Source: Arthrinium phaeospermum (taxonomy: Eukaryota; Ascomycota; Sordariomycetes; Amphisphaeriales; Apiosporaceae). From it: a stretch of DNA of 64,000 bases. Each line of letters opens with the position of its first letter. Within the stretch, counting starts at the first letter, position 1. The stretch is from assembly GCA_006503535.1 (NCBI GenBank), contig QYRS01000012.1, forward strand, positions 1,426,001 through 1,490,000, given 5' to 3'. A program made the position numbers and the translations under genes. This document shows, piece after piece, positions 23,738 through 34,519 of this stretch. The notes under the pieces are model-generated. The model was not told the origin of the DNA and did no database searches. It was given only the letters and a program-made list of their open reading frames with translations.

Positions 23738-25302
23738 ATGGCACCTCGCACCACGGGATTCTGCTTCCCTGGGCCCGTTGTGCGGGATGTCTATCTCATC
23801 CAGCTTCTCGCCTCCTGGGCCATCCGCAGCTCCGAGTTCAGCCTGGTGCTCTTCCTTGCCGGCACTTTCCCGGGCACCCTCTCTACGTCTCCATCACGGC
23901 ATCGCCCGGTCGCTGGCGGCCGTTCTTCTCGGGCCATGGGTCGGCGCCTTCGTGGACAGGCAGGATCGCCTTAGCGCCATGCACCGGGCTGTCTTCTGCC
24001 AGCGCGCCTCCGTCGTCATATCCTGCGCCCTGATGCTCATGGTGCGCCGCATGCAGCACTCCCTGACGGAGGCCCACGGCCTGACTCTGCACGTCTGCTT
24101 GTGCCTGTTCTTCGCCCTGGCCTGCGTCGAGAAGGTCGCGGCCATGGCCAACTTTGTGGCCTGGGAGAGGGACTGGGTCGTCGTCGTGGCCGAGGCGCAT
24201 GGGCTCCGGCGGCAGAACTTCAACGCGTCGCTCCGCAGGGTCGATCTGGGCTGCAAGCTGTTTGCACCCTCGCTCGTCGGTTTCCTGGATACGTACTGGT
24301 CCCAGCTGGCCATGACCGTGGTTCTGCTCTGGAACGTGTGCTCCATCTTCGTCGAGTTCTGGGCAACGAGGCGAGTGTACAGCCGGACGCCGCAGTTGGC
24401 CCATAAGTCATCGTCGTTGCCGCCATCCTCGTCCTCGACGACATCATCCACGACCGAGAAGCTCGAGGATGAGAAGGAGCTGCTGGCCTTCTCGCAGTCG
24501 CGCCTGGCTGAACCCACCTTGTCAACTCCTCCACCGACTGCGCCCGTGCTCTTCTCGTTGGCACCGTGGCGGGAATATGTCAGGTCGCCAGTCTTTCTCG
24601 CTTCCTTTTCAGGTTGTATTCTCTATTTCACTGTTCTTTACTTCGGCGGTCAGATTATCAGCTATCTCTTTAGCCTCGGCTTTACCTCGATGGAGGTCAC
24701 CATGCTTCGGATGGCGTCGGTCCTCTCCGAGCTCGGCGGGACGTGGATGGCACGATTATGATGGACAAGGTCGGTCCAGCGCGAGCGGGTTTGTCTTCCT
24801 CTTCTGGCAGGTGGTGTGCCTCGCCATCTTCGCCGGGCCAGTCATCACGCACGGCATCACCACCAAGTTCGTTGGATTGGCGTGGCCTGGGCATCACCTG
24901 GGCAGCGGCACCTTTGGGGCTCTGGGGGTACGGACCTCTCCATCCAATACATGGTCCAAGCAGTATGTTTCCCTTTCCGTATTCCGACAACAGACACCTC
25001 TCCTTTGGGGGAACCCATTTGAACTTTTAGGTGACTTGTCTCCATGTGAGCTTATGAAACTGTGGATTTCCAGACTACGCCGCCTCAAACGCGCGCCGTG
25101 CTCTCGACCACCGAGGTGGCCTGCCAGCAGCTGTTCGAACTGTCGCCTGTGTTACCACCACCATATTCTCTCGCCCTGACCAGTTCCTTTACCCTGTATG
25201 ATCAGCTACTCGATGATCATAGTAGCCACCGCCTGCTATTCTTTTTGTTGGAAGATGAAGTACAACCGACATCACGCGATGATACCCAACGACAACTCGT
25301 AA
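23738..25302 (+). pseudogene. Ferroportin/SLC40-family iron exporter, about eight frame breaks
   Basis: Ferroportins export Fe2+ across membranes. The protein can be followed end to end only across frames. The N-terminus has SSEFSLVLFLAGTFPGTL from ATG 23738. A long intact middle section (about 23900-24750) contains ARSLAAVLLGPWVGAFVDR, ACVEKVAAMANFVAWERDW and NASLRRVDLGCKLFAPSL, all family-typical. Then follow LSELGGTWMA, FLFWQVVCLAIFAGPVITHG, GLWGY with DLSIQYMVQ, an intron with donor GTATGT and acceptor near 25073, ACQQLFELS and finally TTIFSRPDQFLYPV. Frame changes are needed near 23881, 23895, 24755, 24788, 24885, 24930, 25147 and 25198. Several fit loss of a single base. Either the gene is dead or the assembly is faulty here. 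The broken state and the family are both clear; the cause is not. Confidence 0.8.
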
Positions 25303-25871
25303 TTGTTTCCCTCGATATTTATTGCAGTATAGACTATAGATTTTACATGTTTTCCAAAAAAGCGCTCTCGATAATGTCATTACCCTTGAAGAAAGGGACA
25401 TTGTCTTTCGCCCACTGCCTTACTATGGCGCGTCGTACCGTCAGAAAACAATGCTTTGTATATAGAGTTGAGTTGTGTAGACAATGCGGCCGCTGGTCAG
25501 AAAGACTTGCGTGAAACTAACCCTTTGTATCGGTCTTTAGGTCTGAACTCCGCAGATCGCCGCTTTTCTATATTAGTCGGCGGTTGGCTCATCCAGATGG
25601 ATATCCAAACACCACCAGATCCCGATCCAAATCCGCCACAATACAGTCTCAGAAAACACTTCCTGAAGCCCAAACTTATAGCTTGACTTCCTGCACAATG
25701 GCACAAGGCAATACCCCGCGCCGAATATTCAATTCGGTGATTCCTCGCCGAAACGACCTCTTCCCGGCCTGATCAAGAATCAACAGGCTCTCACGGGAGG
25801 CCACGCGATTTGCCTGACTGCACACCGCCAGCCTAACTTGTACGTCGACGAACCATCAACTGACTGCAACA
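25303..25871. other. Intergenic between ferroportin-like and amidoligase-like genes
   Basis: Some 570 bases with no recognisable gene. It serves as the 3' flank of the ferroportin-like gene and the upstream region of the next one, both on the plus strand. Confidence 0.5.
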
Positions 25872-28031
25872 ATGACCCCTACAAGACCTGAGCATGAAAT
25901 ATGGTGGGCTTGGGGGAAGGTGGGTATGGAGCGAACAATATGGCTACGAGTCATGGCACAGGAGCAGCTTTGGTCGCTGGACGAGCACTTGGCAGTCACC
26001 AGCCGCCCGGCCCAAGGCACATGGCAGGATCCGGCATGGCAGTATTGGGTTGAACACGGCACACAGGTCTTGTACAAGACCGTGGCGGGGCCCGTCGACT
26101 TTGTCACCGTCGATGGCCGACCGCTCCCCCGCTGGCATGTCCGTGTCGACCAGTATGGGCGGCGCACCCAGCTCAACGACGACGGCACCTGGTCCAACCT
26201 CGATGGGCTCGTGCAGTACATGGACAATCCGGACGGCCTTTTACGTACACGGGGCCGAACACCGACGGCGAAATCCTGTTCGAGATGGATTCGAATCTGC
26301 CGCTGCGTCTGCCGGCCGTCGACTACAGCAATCCCAAGCGATCTGGATGGGCTGCGATTTTATGGCATGGCCCCACCACAGCCGGAGCACGCCGAGGGCG
26401 GCGTCGCCAACCCGCCCTGGTCCCTCCACCGTCACCGACCGCTCCGACGTGTCGTCGGAGCTGAGCCTGAGCGGTCGGGAGAATCCGTTGTGGCAGGACA
26501 TAGACGGCTGGCTGGCGGGGGCGTTCCCCATGACCCGCTACCCGGCCGCACCCTGGACGCGCGGCTGAAGCACCTCGAGGCCTTCTTGCCCCGGCTGCCG
26601 CCGCCGCAGCTCACGTTCGCCAAGACCAAGGCCGAGGCGAGCAACGTGTGGATTTCCGTGCAGACGGAGTTCATGATCCCTTGCGCCTGGCATAATTCGT
26701 GGGGGGCCCAACGACTCTTCCGATTCACAGGTAAGAAGCCGTTCGTCGTTTTAGCCCATATACCCCTAACAATGCGTCGGCGCGAGCGGGGCCGCCCGAC
26801 GAACACTTACGACACACGCCTTGATGGAATCCATCCAAAGTCACATGCAGGATATCGGACGGGATGCTATCCGTCGACGCATGTCCAAGCCGTACTTCGC
26901 CTGGACGTGGGACCACCTGTCGCCACGGGACAAGGAGCGCAACCAGCACAGCCGCTTCACGACGACCAGGACCGATGGTACTGGAACGTCGAACCCCGCG
27001 GCTTCGCCACCGGCCCGGAATCCATGGTGGATTCGGATACCCGGCTATACCGAGTCGCCATCACCTCGCCCGCCTACCGCTACGACGACAACAACTGGTA
27101 CAGCCAGCCGTCCATGATGTTCAACGAGCTGGGCCGCCGGCTGCCGTGGTGGTGCCACGCGCGGGAGCCGAAGCTGCGCGTCGAGGTCGGCCGATGAAGG
27201 GCACGCACTGGTCCACGCCCCAGCTGCGCAACATCGCCAGCTTCTGGTACGCGTGCGAGCCGTACCTCCAGTCGCTCTTCCCGAGCATCAACGAGGAAGG
27301 CGGCCCCCTCGAGCCGACGCACGGCCGCTGCCGCGCCGCCTGGGGCGAACCCCCCGCGCGGACCAACTGGTTGTGCCGGCTGGCCGAGCACGGCGCCCGG
27401 TTCTCGGCCGCGCCCATGGCGACCTCCTTGCAGTGCCCGGAGCCGAGCCAGTCCGCAGACGAGCTGGCCCGCGACGGCCCCCTCGAGGCCGGGACGTACA
27501 CGGAGGCCAAGGGGCGCCTGGTTAAGCGCGGGTCGACGGCGCTGCACAACGGCGTCTCGCCGGCCGGCACCTTCTTCATGCGGCAGCCCAGCGACTGGGA
27601 CGGCAACGCGACGGGCCGGCGGCTGGAGCTGTGGCGCCTCCGCCGCCACGAGGTCATCAACCGCATCCAGCAGGCGGCGTCGTCGCCGCGGTGGCGCTCA
27701 TGATGTCGGTCAACGCGCACCGCACGCCCGACCCAGGGCTACCTGGACCTTAACAACTACGCCGCCCCGACGCTGGGCAGGGCAGCCAGAGCACCAAGCG
27801 GAGCATCTACATCACCATGGCGCCCTCGACGCTCAGGGCGGCAACATCGGCGTCTGGGGCGGTGTCGTCGGCGGCATCGTCCGGCACGGGGCGTCGCAGG
27901 ACTGGCCGACGCTGTGCCAGCTGATGCCGCCGGCCTTTGAGCTCGTCAAGTCGGCGGATCGCGATCTGCCCGACCCCGACTGGTCTCCCGCAGTACCGCA
28001 CGAAGTGAGACTAGTACTCGGCGAAGTTTGA
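25872..28031 (+). pseudogene. Degenerate amidoligase-fold protein, several frame breaks
   Basis: Fungal amidoligases are relatives of glutamine-synthetase-fold ATP-dependent ligases that form amide bonds; substrates are mostly unknown. The N-terminal 220 residues (EQLWSLDEHLAVTSRP, GTQVLYKTVAGPVDFVTVDG) are unrecognised. From about 26600 the order of elements matches the fold: VWISVQTEFMIP (family form GVEIEFLxP), VAITSPAYRYDDNNW, then LRVEVGRP and LRNIASFWYACEPYLQSLFP, and finally IYITMAPSTL with IGVWGGVVGGIVRHG. In the intact paralogue at 45212 the corresponding motifs are HIHVGR and FEFRHMAGSLD; here His-x-His is Arg-x-Glu and EFR is ITM, so the catalytic residues appear lost. Frame changes occur near 26240, 26970, 27190 and several times from 27735 to 27850. 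An intron with donor GTAAGA at 26731 is likely. The fold assignment is inference from motif order. Confidence 0.6.
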
Positions 28032-28363
28032 CGCCTTTGATATGCTGCATAAGCGGGCTTCGACGAGAAGGTTCTCGAGCATATTCAGACATTGATGGTG
28101 GAGGGTCGGTTAGCGACGGCAATATCTGGGGTAATCGGGCCATGCCGCTGGGGGGGTATCAGGTAACTGAGAGACTCTACGCAGGTGAGTAGTAAGTCCC
28201 GTGATTGAGCAAGAAAAGGTAGGTCTGTAAGAAGGTGGTATCTAGTATTTCGAAAATGAGATATACTATTTGACGTTGAGGAGCTCACCCAAGTAAGAAA
28301 TGATATATATTTCTCGTGTTTTGTCTTTATGACTTGCCCTATTTCTTCTCCTTTGCAGCAACT

Positions 28364-29273
28364 CTACGTACTGGGCACAATGGCCTCCATCATCTCCTCG
28401 AGCCCCTTAAGCTTCATCCCGAACGTCTCCTCCGTCTGGTCGAGGCAAAGAAAATACGCGGCTTGGTCGGGTAGACCCCCTGGTTGGCAACAGGCCGCTC
28501 TCGACGTGCTTCGGCCACTTGGCCGCCGCCAGCTTCCGCGCCTCGTCCCACACGACGTCGACGCTGATGCAGAAGTTGCTGACCCTGGCTGTCACCCGAC
28601 GTCGGCGTCTTGGCCTTGCCGTCCCGATCGAGCGCCTCGAGGCAGATGGCCGCCAGGTCCATGTGCACGGCGCCGCCCACGCAGAGGGGGCCCTGGGGTC
28701 CGAGGCTGGCCTCTCAGGGGGCCAGCAGCATCGAGTTGCTCGTCGCCATCAGGTCCGCCGTCGTCTTCGCCAGCGGGTGGCGGCCCACGACGTACGAGGG
28801 GGCCAGGTTGACCAGGTCGAAGCCGAGGGGCTTCTCGGCCGTGTTCTGGCTGCGCATCCAGTCCAGGGCTGCGCACGCGGCGGACGGTGGCGCCGCCGGC
28901 CCCGCGCACGCTCTCCAGCATGTTCAGGGTGCAGGCCACGGCCGGGTCGATCATCTCGGCCTGCTGCCGGTCCGCCGGGATCTCGGCGAAGGGAGGGGCG
29001 AGGCGCAGTGCAGGACGGTGGTGGTGCCACGGACTCCCTCGTCCAGGGCGCCGGGACCGTCAGGTCGGGCACGATGAAGTATTTGCAGTAGGGCTTACCC
29101 TCCACCGGCTCGTTGGAGTAACCATGGTTGGCGACGAGCTCCTTGACGACTTGGGCCTTGGACTCGCTGCGGGCCACCACGTGGGCCGAGTAGCCCTTGG
29201 CGAGGGCCTCGAGGAGGAAGACGGAGCCAAGGAAGCCCGTGGCGCCTGTGATGAAAACTGTTCCTTTGGACAT
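28364..29273 (-). pseudogene. Extended short-chain dehydrogenase/reductase, multiple frame breaks
   Basis: This is an NAD(P)-dependent Rossmann reductase of the dihydroflavonol-reductase/carbonyl-reductase group. From ATG 29273 the nucleotide-binding segment FITGATGFLGSVFLLEALA is perfect. Then, across frames, come TTTVLHCASP, FAEIPADRQQAEMIDPAVAC, TLNMLESVRGAGGATVRRV, DWMRSQNTAEKPLGFDLVN, LAPSYVVGRHPLAKTTADLM, GGAVHMDLAAICLEALD, FCISVDVVWDEARKLA and finally EETFGMKLKGLEEMMEAIV, ending at 28364. At least five frame changes (near 29053, 29005, 28880, 28590 and 28460) and one in-frame stop near 28720 are needed. The SSxxA/YxxxK region is damaged or not visible. The length and element order match a full-length enzyme of about 300 residues. 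This is a pseudogene or a badly assembled gene. Confidence 0.75.
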
Positions 29274-30338
29274 GGTGCCGATGCTCTGTGATGGAGAAAT
29301 GCAGGTTTCTGGGTTCTGTGCAGGCGACCCTTTCCGCACCGAGTCCCGGGTCCCCGACGCAACTATATAACAAATACTTACATGTATAACATGCTGGTTT
29401 CTGGGTTCTGGGGCTGTCCAACCCCGCAAACGGGCCTATCTCGGATAGTTCCTTACTGTATACTAGTAATACGACGATGTGTTGTTCATCTTGGAGGCGG
29501 ATCTGGCTCAGCGCAATTGGTGGGAAAGGTGTTGGAAACGGGGTCCGACGACATGGGTCACGGTCGAGGCATGGGTGGGCTTTCAGGCACATCCAGGCAG
29601 AGCCACCTAAGTGGCTCGCACCGTTGAATCTTACATAACGCATGTGGCTCACCGAAACTGTTGACTGGCTAGCTCGTCGTTCTCATGTCCCCAAGAGGCT
29701 GTCAGCAATTCACCAGCAGGGACGTGGTGGCAAGCGGTCGCAAGAATAAACCGTCTTGATTATCCTGCTTACTCCCAGGTTATTGCAGTGGAATAAACGA
29801 CTACTACTGTGGTAATATTCTGTAGAACTTCTTATTCTTGAGGAGACTTAACCGGTTTATTCTCGCAGGGGCTTGGTGGTTGATCTAATCCATAGGCTGT
29901 CTTGGCCAACAGGAAAGGGAGTACTGCGAAACGAACGAATCGGGGCGGTTGGGTGATATCATAACTTGCGCAGATGTAGGTCGAATATGTTGACGGCCGT
30001 TTGATCACGAAAGAAGGCAGCTGGGCAGACGAAGCAGACAAGAAGACCATGCAAAATTGATCTCAAGTGAGAAAATGTATTGGGTATCCCAAGGAGTGAC
30101 TAGCATCAACCGCCCGTCGTCTCTCTCCTGCACAAAATAGTAACAAGAACGTTGTTGTTTTTGAACTTTCCGATAACCTTATTCCCCATAGACCGGCCCC
30201 TAAATCCCACTAGAAGTCATAGCGTCCCATCGTGACCGATAAACCGTGTGAAACCCGTGTGGTTGTGACCGCCGAATGTGTAGAAAACAGTTGAACCGAA
30301 GTGATATGCAATGAAGCAATCAGAGATTGTCGATTGGC
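29274..30338. other. Intergenic between SDR and metallothionein genes
   Basis: About 1.06 kb with no supportable gene. It includes the upstream region of the reductase and the 3' flank of the metallothionein. The open frames are short and unrelated to known families. Confidence 0.5.
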
Positions 30339-30531
30339 TTATTTGCCGCAGCCGGAGCAAGAGCAGTCAGAGCCGCAGTTGCCTGTGAAGAAGAAGTCTT
30401 GTCAGCAAAAGCCGGGAATGGGCGGGTAACCAAGCAAGTAGCGGGGTATTGCTTTTTTGCGTGTCTGCTTATCTATCGGGGGAGAAAGACTTACAGCTGG
30501 AAGCGCCGGAGCATCCGCAGTCACCCTTCAT
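30339..30531 (-). CDS. Copper metallothionein, 26 residues, split by one intron
   Basis: This protein binds Cu(I), and possibly Cd, through cysteine thiolates in the cytosol and buffers excess metal. Exon 1 is 30531-30495 (ATG to the first base of the Cys13 codon); the 112-bp intron is 30494-30383 (donor GTAAGT, acceptor CACAG); exon 2 is 30382-30339, ending TAA. The 26-residue product has seven cysteines at positions 5, 7, 13, 15, 19, 21 and 24, arranged CxC-x5-CxC-x3-CxC-x2-C, with Gly, Ser, Asp and Lys filling the rest and no aromatic residues. It begins MKGDCGCSGASSCNCGS, essentially the Neurospora copper-metallothionein pattern with one extra Lys. Each exon is far too short to appear as an open frame, so standard gene finding could miss it. 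A TATA box lies about 140 bases upstream. The assignment is very secure. Confidence 0.95.
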
Positions 30532-30668
30532 TTTGATGGTTGGTTTGGTTTGGTTGGAAAAGGTCTGAAAGACGTTGGTATAGAGTGTGTAGATTGGAGT
30601 TTGGAGAGTCTTGATGATCTTGTTGGTCCTGGAAAGAATACCGGCCAAGTGAAGGGTTGGATAGGACC

Positions 30669-30675
30669 CTTATAT
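30669..30675 (-). promoter_or_regulatory. TATA box of the metallothionein gene
   Basis: The minus strand reads CCATATAAGGG about 138-144 bases upstream of the metallothionein ATG. That would place transcription start roughly 110 bases before the ATG, giving a compact inducible-type promoter. I looked for a copper-factor site just upstream but saw none that fits the yeast consensus. Confidence 0.55.
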
Positions 30676-33400
30676 GGCGATAGAGACCCCCATCTCAGCA
30701 GCACATTCCGGCGGAACACGCCACCCACTCAGCGTTGCCGGCCAATCAGAGGCGCCCTGCGTGGTTTTCGCGTGAAATGCAGCATTTCTGCGTACAACCC
30801 AACCGAGTTGGAGGGGTGGTGCGGTCTCAGGTCCCTTTGCTAGCATTACACCTGGCGCCTCTCCTTCTCTCCGCTTTGACGCTAGCCTGCTGGATGGGTA
30901 ATGGCGGTTTGAAGGGCTGCTGGATCTGACCTAGTGCCGCACGCGGATCCCGAATATGACCCCACCATGCCACCCTGGCCAACGAGCCAAACCCAGGACA
31001 AAGAGGAAAAAGAGACGGTCAAGCGCATATCGTGGAGTTTCGCTTCCATTCTCCGTTTCACGCACAAACACCGCCGCCACTATTCTTGGTCGCGGTTGCG
31101 CTACCTCATCTGCCGCAAACAATGCTAGGGCGCGGGCTTTTGCGCGAACCTCAGCCTCTCATCTGAACCTGCCCTTTGACCCTCCGCCTGGCTGTGACGC
31201 CATAGCCTTTCGTGACCTTGTTCGGGGATCAACGTTCAGCGCGAAAGAACCTTGGAAGTTCCCTTGAGGCGACCCCGGGCGCATCACTCCCATCAGTCAT
31301 TTCGTGAAGTAAGAACTATTAGCAACTGGAATGGAGGATGTGACTACCGAGCCCACCATCACGATCCCAGACTCTCCAGACTGGCTGTTCTATTTGTCGC
31401 TATCCCACACGGCCAAGAGATATCCCATACTGGCTGGGCCCCCCCGCGCTCTTGCTACACTGGCTATGTCATCTGGTGGGTGACGCACGTACAACCTCCC
31501 CCTAGCTAACATTGACGTACAATATCCAAGAGTCTTGGGTCAAAGAACTCCGAGCCTTATCGGCCTTACTCATTCCTGGCAATCCTCGCGAGTACAAATG
31601 TTGTTGGCTTGGCCAAAATATTTCCATGCTGCGCCTTGGCTTACAGCAAGATGGGGATCTCATTTCTTGCACGAGCCCTTTGAAGCATTCAGCCTCGGCA
31701 GGCACGTTCGAATTCGGCTTGTCGCCACCTGATATCCATCCTTATGCATGACATTTGCCCGCCGCATTCACGAGTCAAGGCGACCTCCGCTGCCGATTCC
31801 CGCCATTCTGGGAAGCTGTGGATCTGAGATAACCGAGAACGACCTGTATTTACTACTACGACATGGTATCTTCGGTCTCTTATCAAGAAGCGCAAAGTTC
31901 CAGCAGCCGACCAACAACAGGGTCTCGGCCTTGGTCCTTGTATGCGCACAGGTCGGCATCGCCCACCGCAGTCCACATCGGCTGGAAAGTTATCGAGATT
32001 GCCCCCGTACGAAGCCCTGCAAGTAAGATTGTTAGCGCCGGGGTGCCCTGTCGGGGGTTTGCTACCGGCAACATTCCGCCCCGTTTTGTCCTGCCTATCT
32101 TGCCCGGCTCCCCGGCTGCGGACAAGGAGGCCACATTCTTGGACCCGAATGATTCTAGATCCTTCCCCGCCCGGTGCCAAGTGACATCTCGACATCTGTC
32201 AAGTGTTTCTCGATATGTGTATGGCACCTTTGGTACTACATCATCTCTACCACGTGTTAAGGGTCCGCAGGATTCGACTGGCCTCTCTCCATCGGAGCAG
32301 TAACTTGCCATCTCAGTGATAAGAGATCTCCAGTGCGGGGCCCGTACGCTAGACAGCAAGAGCAGTTGGTTGTTTCTAGAAAAGGTAAGGCCGTTCGCAT
32401 CTCTTGCCCTGTTCGATGAATGTACAAAGGCTGCGGGCGTTGGCACTATCACAGGATGGTGTCTGTTACCGGCAGCTTGGACAATCTGCCCCGGGCCTCG
32501 GCGTACGAAGGTATGGGGCTACTGAAGCGGCCGTATGCGCCAGTTCATGTGCCTACATACATGTCTCCATCATGCCCGCCCGGTTTGACGCGCCGGACTC
32601 GATCCTATGCTTAGAGTGAAACTGGTAATATCAGCTGCTCGACGAATCAACTGCCAGTCCTTAGATCCCTTACTGTCACTCGGCGGACGGGTTTCACCTC
32701 GTTGGCTGAACGTTGAATAAGTTCCCCGTCGTTTTATCATCTCTATATTCCACATAGCCCGAGTCTTGCGAATAACTCGATCCTATGCTTAGAGTGAAAC
32801 TGGTAATATCAGCTGCTCGACGAATCAACTGCCAGTCCTTAGATCCCTTACTGTCACTCGGCGGACGGGTTTCACCTCGTTGGCTGAACGTTGAATAAGT
32901 TCCCCGTCGTTTTATCATCTCTATATTCCACATAGCCCGAGTCTTGCGAATATCGGCGTCAGAGGAGACTATAGTTCTAGGTCTGCTACAAGGTGAAGAA
33001 TGACCAAGCAGGATGCCCGAAGCTGCGCTGTACCCTTTGCCGAAGGCGCGGGTAGAATGCATATACGGACTCAACGGAATGTGGCAACATGCTGCTTGCA
33101 AATGGGTATCTTGTTCCCAATTTAACAGGCTCAACATGACAGCTGTATGGCCCCGGGAGTCACAACAGAATGGTTCAGTACCCGGGTCGGAAAGGGGTAG
33201 GGAGGCCATGTTCTTGATGAGAAAGTATTGTTAGATATGGCTCACAAGGCACTTAAGTAGTAGGATAGACGATATTGGTATTTGAATGTCAATGTTGATC
33301 TCATGCATGCATATACGATAGTTCAATGTATGAATGAGCTCGAAGCGTCTGAACACGGAACCTAAAGTGCGACAACGCTGTTAGGTTCAGCGAAACACGA
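30676..33400. other. Gene-poor interval with a 178-bp duplication
   Basis: Beyond the metallothionein promoter there is no gene I can support for about 2.7 kb. Open frames are short. The only clear structure is the exact tandem duplication described separately at 32597-32952. Confidence 0.5.
32597..32952. repeat. Exact tandem duplication, 178 bp x 2
   Basis: Copy 1 spans 32597-32774 and copy 2 spans 32775-32952. Both begin ACTCGATCCTATGCTTAGAG and end GAGTCTTGCGAATA, and I see no difference between them. The copies are head to tail with no spacer. There is no terminal inverted repeat or flanking duplication, so it is not a transposon. Confidence 0.92.
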
Positions 33401-34519
33401 TCAGTCTGTCTCGTCTTCAGGTATCCAATTAAGGTCTTCAGACCTTTCTTGTTTCTTTCCCGTTTTTGCCCGCTTGTTGCTAGGCTGTGCGGGCAACTTG
33501 GGTACGGATCCGGCATCGCCACCCCCATCCTTCTCGCCATCTTTCCGTCCAAGGCCAAGGTCGAGGCTCCTCATCTTAATCAGTACGACAGTTACCGACT
33601 CGGCGCCGCCGCAAACGTCCACCGCGAACGTCAGGCCGCCAAACGTGCATGCCTGGTCCGAACCGAAATCGGCTTCTCCTAGCATGTGCATCGGGGCGAC
33701 TGGTGCCCCCCGATTCGGCGGCGGCGGCGGCGGTCTTCCCGCATCATCAGCGTCGTCACCGCCGCCGCCACCACCAGCGATTTCAGGCCGATGGTCACAG
33801 TATCTACACTCGACCTTGATCAGCCCCCGGAGCGGGCACTGGTCCTCATCATCACGGCATCCCCCTCCGCGCAAGCTTCCGTCTTCTTCTTCTTGCCCCC
33901 AGCGACCGTCGCTCTGCTGTGTGGCGAACTCTTCTTCGCTGCTTGCGGCCCAGTTTCTTGCTCGCCCGTTTGATTAGCGCCTCGAGTTTGGCCTGGAACT
34001 CGGCCCACGAAAGTTCCAGGCAGAGCTCTTGCCGCCTTTCCATCTTCTCGGACTCGGAATCGCTGAAATCCTGGTACGCGCGGCGGCGTGAAGAGGAAGA
34101 AGAAGAAGAAGTTGTAGCCTGTGTTTCGCTCCGGGCCGTAGCAGAAGATGCCTTTGCCCGCCGTCCAGGCTGGACGCGTGTGGCTGCTGCTGCTGCTGAG
34201 TTGCTATTTTCGACGCAGCAGCGGTACTTGGTAGCGGTTCGGCCTCCGAGGCCTGGTTCCTATCCTTCTCCTTCTCTTTCTTCTTCTGGTCATGCTCTTC
34301 GATCTTCTCCTTCTCCAGTGAAAAGTATACGAGGCACTCCTGCAGGAAATGTTTCTCGCAGTATGCCTGGTACGGCGCAGGGGGCCAGACGCGCCTCTGC
34401 TTCAGATCCCATTCCGAGGTGGGCGATATGAGCAGTCCGCTCTCGGTTGCCGTCGCGAGGCCTCCATACAGATCGGACGGCCTTCTCCGGGGGTTAAATC
34501 TATCAGTTTCTGATCCCAT
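33401..34519 (-). CDS. Hypothetical protein, probably frameshifted
   Basis: Not recognised. From ATG 34519 (MGSETDRFNPRRRPSD) one frame gives about 120 residues, with YCEKHFLQECLVYFSLEKEK, a charged helical Lys/Glu run and a Gln run, up to ASSLDGG near 34170. A second frame then continues with SETQATTSSSSSSSRRR and DFSDSESEKMERRQEL, a basic helix LSWAEFQAKLEALIKRASKK, to about 33945. A third frame carries SEEEFATQQSDGRWGQ, then CRDDEDQCPLRGLIKVECRY, and ends at 33401. The joins near 34165 (one missing G) and 33945 (one extra or two missing bases) do not look like introns. The Cys spacing around CPLRGLIKVECRYC could bind metal, but I know no matching domain. Total length would be about 370 residues. 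The coding nature is supported only by composition and frame continuity. Confidence 0.45.
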
